From contig JALXDT010000302.1 in NCBI GenBank assembly GCA_027070475.1, forward strand, positions 1 to 11,770: a stretch of DNA of 11,770 bases, in the 5' to 3' direction. The notes beneath the pieces were generated by a model. That model was not told the DNA's origin and made no database searches. It worked only from the letters and a program-made list of their open reading frames with translations. The stretch is from Candidatus Aminicenantota bacterium. GTDB taxonomy: Bacteria > Acidobacteriota > Aminicenantia > JAMOAD01. A program made the translations under genes and the position numbers. Below, one piece after another: positions 6,597 to 11,770 of this stretch (its first letter is position 1; every line of letters starts with the position of its first letter).

Positions 6597-9473
6597 ATGT
6601 CAAAGAAAAAATTAATTCCTTTTTTAATTGTTTTTATTATTTTTTCAGGTATTTTACTTTTTTCAGCTGATCAGGTTCAAAAGAAAAAAGAACTTAAAAT
6701 TTACGATAGCCTTAAATGGAAGAGTATAAGAGGAAGTATTCTTTCAAAAGACGGAAGATGGCTTGGTTATACACTTTCTCCCAATCTTGGAATCAGTGAG
6801 ACAATTATAAAAAACACCTTAAATGGTAAAGAATACAGATTCAAGGTTGGTAAAATCAAGTCCTATTACGGAAACACAATAAAGTTTAATTCAAATTCTA
6901 ACTGGGTTGCATTTTTTAAATATCCTGACAAAGATAAGAATAAAGGCAAAAAAAATTATAAAAAATTAATTCTCTTAAACCTTTTAACAGGAAAAAGCAA
7001 AGAGTATGATAAAGTGAAATCTTTTTCTTTTTCAAAAGATAATCCCTGGTATCTGGCAATTCACAAATCAAAGGATGCAGACAAAAAGGATAAGAAGAAA
7101 GGTAAAGGCTCTGATCTTTTGATTGTTAATCTTAAGAACAGTAAAATCTTTAATATAGGAAATGTTTCAGAGTATTCGTTCAACAAAAAAGGTAATTTCT
7201 TAGCATACATCATAGATGCGGATGAAATGCAGGGCAATGGTATTTATTTGAAAAATATGAAATCCGGAATTGTTAAAACCCTTGATTCTGACAAAGCAAA
7301 ATATAAATCATTAAAATGGTCAAAGGAGAAGAATTTTTTTACACTGCTTAAAGGAAAAGATGCCAAAGAATACAAAGATAAAATTTATTCAATATTAGGA
7401 TTCAAATTTAATAAAAAATCAAATGCATTCAAAAAATATGAGATTATTTCGGAAAAAATAAAAGATTTTCCGAAAGAAATGGCAATCTCTCCCCATAGAA
7501 CACCTTATTGGTCTGAAGTATACAATGCCATAATATTTGGAATTTATAAACCTGAGAAAAAGGAAACAAAAGAAAATAAACAAAAAAGAGAAAATTCCGG
7601 TAAAAAGATTGCAAAGAAAGATAAAAAAGCTAAAAAGGATAAGGATAAAAAAGAAGAGGATAATCTTATAAAAGAGCTTAAACTTCCCTCTCTTATTATC
7701 TGGCACTATAAAGACAAAAGACTTCAATCTATGCAAAAACTTCAATTCAGCAAAGATAAGAATTTCAGCTATCTTTGTATCTATAATTTTAACACAAAAA
7801 AATTTATACAGATTGCCAATGAGAGAATAAAAAACATATCAATTTCCCAAAAATACAGGTACGCAATCGGATACGATAGAACAGATTATGAGTTGGAAGC
7901 TAATCTTTCAGGAAAAAGATATTCTGATATTTATTCCATCAATTTGAAAACAGGAGAAAAAAAGCTGCTTCTAAAAAAGATAAGATGGCATTTTTCACCT
8001 TCATACGATGGCTCTTCCCTTCTGTTTTACAAAGACAAAAATTTCTACAGATTATCATTAATTAATGGAAAACAGTACAATCTCACATCAAAAATACCTA
8101 CAACCTTTGTTAATCTTGATGATGACCACAATGTTAAAAACCCTCCGGTTCATCAGTATGGTTGGGGTTGGTCAAATGATGGTAAATTTGTACTTTTGTC
8201 CGATGGGTGGGATGTCTGGAAAGTGGATTCATTTGGGAAGAAATTCAAAAATTTAACCCTTGATGGTAAAAAGAACAAGATAAGATACAGATATCCTTTT
8301 ATTTTAGATAAAAATTTTAAAGGATTTGATTCTAAAAAACCTGTTTTTATCAGTATGTTTGGTGAATTAAATAAAAAATCAGGGATAATCAGAATAAATT
8401 TGAAAAACCCTAAAAAAAGAAAAATCCTGCTATGGGATGATGCATACTTTTCCTCATTAATGAAAGCTAAAAAAGCAAATATTTATCTTTATAGAAAAGA
8501 GACATTCAAAGATTATCCTGATTTTTACATAACAAAAGATACTTTTAAATCTTCAAAAAAAATAACTGATGCAAACCCTCAACAGAAAAACTATCTCTGG
8601 AGTTCTGGAAGAATTCTTATTAAATACAAAAACAGTGACGGTAAAAGCCTTCAAGGAGCTCTCTTTTTACCTGCAAATTATGAAAAAGGGAAAAAATATC
8701 CGACAATAGTTTATATATATGAAAAATTATCCCAATACTTAAACAGATATATGATGCCAAGAGAATTCGGTTTTAATCCCGCAAGATACACAAGTAGTGG
8801 CTATGCTGTTCTTATGCCTGATATAGTTTATAAAGTAAACTCTCCGGGTATTTCCTCTGTTGATTGTATAACCAATGCAGTCAGGGCAGCAATTAAAACA
8901 GGGATTGTTGATGAAAGAAACATAGGAATTCATGGCCATTCATGGGGAGGTTATCAGACTGCCTTCATTATAACACAAACTAATATTTTCAAAGCTGCTG
9001 TTGCTGGAGCTCCTTTGACAGACCTTATAAGTATGTACAGTTCAATTTACTGGAACACAGGAAGTTGTAATCAACCGATATTTGAAAGTAGCCAGGGAAG
9101 ATTTAAAGGCGGTTATTGGGATTATTTAGATGATTATAAAAAAAATTCACCTGTTTTTAATGCAACGAGAGTAAAAACCCCACTCCTTCTACTTCATAAC
9201 AATAAAGATGGGGCTGTGGATTGGAATCAGGGGATTGAATATTATAATACATTAAGAAGATTATACAAATTTGTAATCATGCTTGAATATCAGGGTGAAA
9301 ATCACGGTCTAAGAAAGAAGGAAAACAGAATAGATTATGGAATAAGAATGAAAGAATTTTTTGATCATTTTCTCAAAGGAAAACCTGCCCCTTCATGGAT
9401 TAAAAAAGGTATACCTTATGTAAAGTTAAAAAAGTATTTGAAAGAGAGAAAAAAATTAATAGAAAAAAATTAG
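6597..9473 (+). CDS. Exported S9-family serine peptidase (prolyl oligopeptidase / acylaminoacyl-peptidase type)
   Basis: 958 residues. A signal peptide spans 1-24 (cleavage likely after LLFSA). Residues about 35-665 form a long beta-propeller-like region with many repeated strand pairs. Residues about 670-930 are the alpha/beta-hydrolase domain. The catalytic triad is visible: Ser782 in GHSWGG, Asp871 in NNKDGAVDW, and His903 in GENHGL. Family members hydrolyse short peptides at the N- or C-side of preferred residues; specificity cannot be read here. Three lysine-rich insertions interrupt the propeller: about 109-123, 157-172 and 317-356, the last being very strongly basic (for example KKIAKKDKKAKKDKDKK). 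These make the protein longer than the ~600-700 typical of S9 enzymes. GGAGGA lies 6 nt before the ATG. It is transcribed alone, divergently from the serine hydrolase; both are extracytoplasmic hydrolases. Confidence 0.92.
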   Translation: MSKKKLIPFLIVFIIFSGILLFSADQVQKKKELKIYDSLKWKSIRGSILSKDGRWLGYTLSPNLGISETIIKNTLNGKEYRFKVGKIKSYYGNTIKFNSNSNWVAFFKYPDKDKNKGKKNYKKLILLNLLTGKSKEYDKVKSFSFSKDNPWYLAIHKSKDADKKDKKKGKGSDLLIVNLKNSKIFNIGNVSEYSFNKKGNFLAYIIDADEMQGNGIYLKNMKSGIVKTLDSDKAKYKSLKWSKEKNFFTLLKGKDAKEYKDKIYSILGFKFNKKSNAFKKYEIISEKIKDFPKEMAISPHRTPYWSEVYNAIIFGIYKPEKKETKENKQKRENSGKKIAKKDKKAKKDKDKKEEDNLIKELKLPSLIIWHYKDKRLQSMQKLQFSKDKNFSYLCIYNFNTKKFIQIANERIKNISISQKYRYAIGYDRTDYELEANLSGKRYSDIYSINLKTGEKKLLLKKIRWHFSPSYDGSSLLFYKDKNFYRLSLINGKQYNLTSKIPTTFVNLDDDHNVKNPPVHQYGWGWSNDGKFVLLSDGWDVWKVDSFGKKFKNLTLDGKKNKIRYRYPFILDKNFKGFDSKKPVFISMFGELNKKSGIIRINLKNPKKRKILLWDDAYFSSLMKAKKANIYLYRKETFKDYPDFYITKDTFKSSKKITDANPQQKNYLWSSGRILIKYKNSDGKSLQGALFLPANYEKGKKYPTIVYIYEKLSQYLNRYMMPREFGFNPARYTSSGYAVLMPDIVYKVNSPGISSVDCITNAVRAAIKTGIVDERNIGIHGHSWGGYQTAFIITQTNIFKAAVAGAPLTDLISMYSSIYWNTGSCNQPIFESSQGRFKGGYWDYLDDYKKNSPVFNATRVKTPLLLLHNNKDGAVDWNQGIEYYNTLRRLYKFVIMLEYQGENHGLRKKENRIDYGIRMKEFFDHFLKGKPAPSWIKKGIPYVKLKKYLKERKKLIEKN

Positions 9474-9519
9474 CAGAAAAATATCTGAATCATTTTCTAT
9501 TTATGGTAAAAAGGAAGTC

Positions 9520-9547
9520 TTGACAATGGTAAAATACATTGTATAAT
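9520..9547 (+). promoter_or_regulatory. Consensus promoter for the chemotaxis receptor, with internal inverted repeat
   Basis: TTGACA (9520-9525), a 16-nt spacer and TATAAT (9542-9547), both hexamers perfect. Start of transcription is expected near 9554, leaving a short leader containing AGGAGG (9566-9571), 5 nt before the ATG. A 6-bp perfect inverted repeat, ACAATG (9523-9528) and CATTGT (9537-9542), occupies the spacer and touches both hexamers, which is where a repressor would bind. Confidence 0.8.
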
Positions 9548-9576
9548 ATTAAACAATTCTAATTTAGGAGGAAGAG

Positions 9577-11175
9577 ATGAGAAATGTCAGTATAAGGACA
9601 AAAATTATAGGAGCGGTTGCCATTTTCTCACTGGTTCTTATCTTTGATGTCTTTTATATAATTAATACATTAAAAACACAAAAAAATGATGCTTTAATAA
9701 TAAATGTTGCTGGAAGACAGAGGATGTTAACTCAAAAGATGAGTAAGAATGTCTTCCTCCTATTATCTTTAGATAAAATAAAAGGAATAAAAGAGGATTC
9801 AGTCCTTAAAGAGTTAAAAAGCTCTATGAATGTCTACAATGATACAATCAATGCATTTTTAAAAGGGGGAAAAACTCTAAGCCCTTCAGGGAAAAACAAA
9901 ATTTTTATAAAATCGATAGGTAAAGATAAAAAAACAGCTGAGGAAGCCTTTGCTCTGTGGAAAAACTTTAAAAAAGAGATAGAAAACATCATTCAAAACA
10001 GGGATCCAAAATCTGCAAACTATATTGCACAAAATAATTTAAAACTTCTTACCCTTTCAAACAAAATTGTTACAGCTTTGCAAAAAACAGCTGAAGCTAA
10101 AATAGTAAAAATGAAAAGAGTTCAATATGTGGTAGCTCTTCTCTCTATTGTTTTATTACTTTTTGTAATATTTATAATAAAGCAGGCTATTATTAATCCA
10201 ATTAATGATTTTATGAAGGCTTTTGATAGAGGAGTTGAAGGTGATTTAACAGTAAGAGTAAAAGTTGTTAATAAAGATGAAATAGGACACCTTTCAAATA
10301 AATTTAATGAATTTCTTACAAATTTACAGGAAATGATTCATGCAGTTAAAGAAAATACAGAAGCTGTTTCCTCTGCCTCCATTGAAATATCAGCCACAAC
10401 GGAAGAAATCTCAAAATCAGCTGAAGATCAGGCATTTCAATCACAATCTGTTGCATCCGCCATGGAAGAATTAACTGCAACAATTGAAGATAATCATAGG
10501 ATGACAGAAAATTCAACAACCAAAGTGGATGAAATGGCTGATGTTACAAAACAAAGTTCTGAAGCTATGGCAAAAACCATTGACTCTATAGTTGTAATCT
10601 CTGAAAAATCAGCAGGATTGTCTGGACTTATCAATGAATTTGGAGAATCAGCAAAAGGAATTGGAAAAATTTTAGGTGTTATAATTGAAATTGCAGATCA
10701 AACAAACCTCCTTGCTTTAAATGCAGCAATAGAGGCAGCAAGAGCAGGTGAAGCGGGGAGAGGATTTGCTGTCGTTGCTGATGAGATAAGAAAACTTGCT
10801 GAAAGGACTGCAAAATCCATTAAAGAAATTGAAGGAATCACAAATACCATTCAGAGAAAAGCAGAGAGTGCCGTAACCGCAATGGATGAATCTTTACAGG
10901 CGATAGAGGATGGTGTTAGGTTAGCTGAACAAAGTAGAGAACTGCTTGAATTAGTTTTAAAGAGCTCTGAAGAAGTCCAGCAGATAACAACCGCAATCTC
11001 AACAGCTACAACAGAACAGGCTGCAACTGTTAAAGAAGTAAATGCAAATATTCAGGCAATAGTTGCTAACATAGAAATGTCCAAACAGGCAAATATCCAA
11101 TTGGCAGAAACAGCAAGAGATCTTGCAGCTCAATCGGAAAGATTAAAAGAGTTTGTGGATAAATTCATAATTTAA
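9577..11175 (+). CDS. Methyl-accepting chemotaxis protein with PilJ/NarX-like periplasmic sensor region
   Basis: 532 residues, inner membrane. Transmembrane helix 1 is about 9-29, the periplasmic helical sensor about 30-180, transmembrane helix 2 about 182-203, HAMP about 203-256 (INPIND, GDLTVRV, DEIGHLSNKF), and the cytoplasmic signalling coiled coil runs to the end. The hairpin tip is the canonical CheA/CheW-binding stretch around residues 372-409 (IADQTNLLALNAAIEAARAG, then RGFAVVADEIRKLAE). Directly after helix 1 the motif NVAGRQRMLTQKMSK (43-57) resembles the N-terminal PilJ-type module and the P-box of nitrate sensors NarX/NarQ and McpN-like receptors. The ligand is therefore possibly nitrate or another small anion, which is inference. 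No C-terminal NWETF-like CheR tether is present. No che genes are in the window. The gene has its own consensus promoter and lies 1 nt before the next membrane-protein gene. Confidence 0.94.
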   Translation: MRNVSIRTKIIGAVAIFSLVLIFDVFYIINTLKTQKNDALIINVAGRQRMLTQKMSKNVFLLLSLDKIKGIKEDSVLKELKSSMNVYNDTINAFLKGGKTLSPSGKNKIFIKSIGKDKKTAEEAFALWKNFKKEIENIIQNRDPKSANYIAQNNLKLLTLSNKIVTALQKTAEAKIVKMKRVQYVVALLSIVLLLFVIFIIKQAIINPINDFMKAFDRGVEGDLTVRVKVVNKDEIGHLSNKFNEFLTNLQEMIHAVKENTEAVSSASIEISATTEEISKSAEDQAFQSQSVASAMEELTATIEDNHRMTENSTTKVDEMADVTKQSSEAMAKTIDSIVVISEKSAGLSGLINEFGESAKGIGKILGVIIEIADQTNLLALNAAIEAARAGEAGRGFAVVADEIRKLAERTAKSIKEIEGITNTIQRKAESAVTAMDESLQAIEDGVRLAEQSRELLELVLKSSEEVQQITTAISTATTEQAATVKEVNANIQAIVANIEMSKQANIQLAETARDLAAQSERLKEFVDKFII

Positions 11176-11176
11176 T

Positions 11177-11518
11177 TTGAATAAACAAGAATCAAAGGCA
11201 ATAAAAGTTTTTCATTTAACAGTTTTTTATTTAATAATAGTGTTGGTTATAGCTTTCTTTTCAAACATAGCCCTTTTCAAGATAAACAATTGTTTGTGCT
11301 TTAAAAATCTTTTAGAGAATACCCTTAATGTCAGTTTAAAAAACCCGTATCTACTTTATATAGTGGTATTACTTGAATTTTCATCAGTACTTCTTCTCTT
11401 TAAAAGAATTAGAAAAATTGAAATTTTCTTACTTGTAACCTTAACAATCATATATATTACAATTTTCGTTTTGATGATGTTTTCTGTTCTTCCAAGATCA
11501 TATTTATGTTTATTATAA
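11177..11518 (+). CDS. Small three-helix membrane protein with CxCF motif, TTG start
   Basis: 113 residues if TTG at 11177-11179 is the start. An in-frame TAA at 11168-11170 excludes anything further upstream, and there is no ATG near the beginning. No clear Shine-Dalgarno is seen. The start is 1 nt after the receptor stop codon, so translation by reinitiation is likely. Hydrophobic helices lie at about 12-34, 58-75 and 83-105, separated by a loop NNCLCFKNLLENTLN (about 37-51) and a basic patch KRIRKIE (76-82). The Cys-x-Cys-Phe loop between the first two helices recalls the CGCFG loop of MauE/DoxX-like redox-associated membrane proteins, but the glycines are missing and the similarity is weak. 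No function is assigned. Lys/Phe/Leu/Ile-rich codon use matches its neighbours, supporting a real gene. Confidence 0.65.
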   Translation: MNKQESKAIKVFHLTVFYLIIVLVIAFFSNIALFKINNCLCFKNLLENTLNVSLKNPYLLYIVVLLEFSSVLLLFKRIRKIEIFLLVTLTIIYITIFVLMMFSVLPRSYLCLL

Positions 11519-11580
11519 TCATGTTTTGTTTTTTTTAAATTGTCCTAGCCTTTTCCATAAGAAAAAAAGTCTGGAAATAA

Positions 11581-11770
11581 GGTGAGATATGGAGATGGTT
11601 AAAACATGTGGGTGGACACAGATCTCTGTTTAAGAGAAGATGTCAAGAGATAATAATAATATATCGTAATGATAAAATAAAAAAATCTACCGATGGAGGA
11701 AGTACATTTGTTGATATACAAAACGGTTTGCCTAATAGTAGTATCAGAGGATTATACATAGATCCAAGTA
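11581..11770 (+). pseudogene. Asp-box (BNR/sortilin-like) beta-propeller fragment without a credible start, truncated by window end
   Basis: The frame beginning after TAA 11578-11580 is open to the window edge. From about 11659 it encodes a recognisable propeller repeat: IYRNDKIK, then the Asp-box STDGGSTF (SxDxGxTW type with Phe for Trp), then NGLPNSSIRGLYIDPS, the usual linker of Asp-box repeats found in sialidase-like, Ycf48-like and VPS10-like propellers. The upstream part (GEIWRWLKHVGGHRS, a basic stretch, then four Ile codons) looks unlike such a protein. It contains no ATG and no signal peptide; GTG at 11608 is the only possible start. In another frame, at 11589-11630, a short stretch ending CGWTQISV before TAA also resembles the end of an Asp-box repeat (TWTQIS). 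I infer a gene whose 5' part has decayed or been frameshifted. A live gene with an unusual start cannot be excluded. Confidence 0.5.

Noticed and set aside
7419..7745. 108-codon minus-strand frame rich in Phe opposite the lysine-rich part of the S9 peptidase.
   Set aside because: It is the mirror of Lys/Glu codons on the coding strand (AAA read as TTT), has no ribosome site, and the S9 gene clearly continues through it.
9478..9502. AGAAAA ... TTTTCT inverted repeat after the S9 peptidase stop, as a terminator.
   Set aside because: The stem is only A/T pairs apart from the end pair and there is no following T run, so it would not form a stable intrinsic terminator.
11523..11570. T-rich run and CTTTT/AAAAG pairing after the small membrane-protein gene, as an intrinsic terminator.
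   Set aside because: The T run precedes rather than follows the weak stem, and the stem has almost no G-C pairs.

Overview
This is an AT-rich window whose gene order and exported proteins suggest a Gram-negative-type (diderm) bacterium. Two predicted lipoproteins have clear lipoboxes, several other proteins carry Sec signal peptides, and consensus sigma-70 promoters and Shine-Dalgarno sites are visible. Lysine-rich proteins and A/T-ending codons run throughout. I cannot place the phylum from sequence alone. The mix of threonine-catabolic enzymes, an exported S9 peptidase, a GH20 hydrolase and an Asp-box propeller fragment fits a heterotroph living on proteins and amino sugars.

Minus strand, right to left, 6468 to 1. 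A class C beta-lactamase-fold serine hydrolase lipoprotein (5314-6468) has its own promoter. After a 165-nt gap that carries a consensus promoter comes a compact run: tdh (4111-5148), kbl (2857-4089), a GH20 hexosaminidase fused to a cyclophilin (294-2819), and a lipoprotein cut by the window edge (1-297). Gaps are 21 and 37 nt, then an ATGA stop/start overlap, so these four are probably one transcript. Tdh and Kbl together convert L-threonine to glycine and acetyl-CoA in the cytoplasm. The two downstream products are exported, so their link to threonine breakdown is not obvious.

Plus strand, 6597 to 11770. A divergent gene encodes a secreted S9-family serine peptidase with lysine-rich insertions (6597-9473). 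Next comes a methyl-accepting chemotaxis protein with a PilJ/NarX-like sensor region (9577-11175), which has a fully consensus promoter containing an inverted repeat. One base after its stop lies a TTG-initiated three-helix membrane protein (11177-11518). The last ~190 nt hold an open frame with a recognisable Asp-box propeller repeat but no credible start, so it is a broken gene or a fragment of one running out of the window.

The most noteworthy item is the single-chain fusion of a complete GH20 N-acetylhexosaminidase to a complete cyclophilin-type prolyl isomerase. I saw no tRNA, rRNA, CRISPR array, insertion sequence or strong intrinsic terminator.
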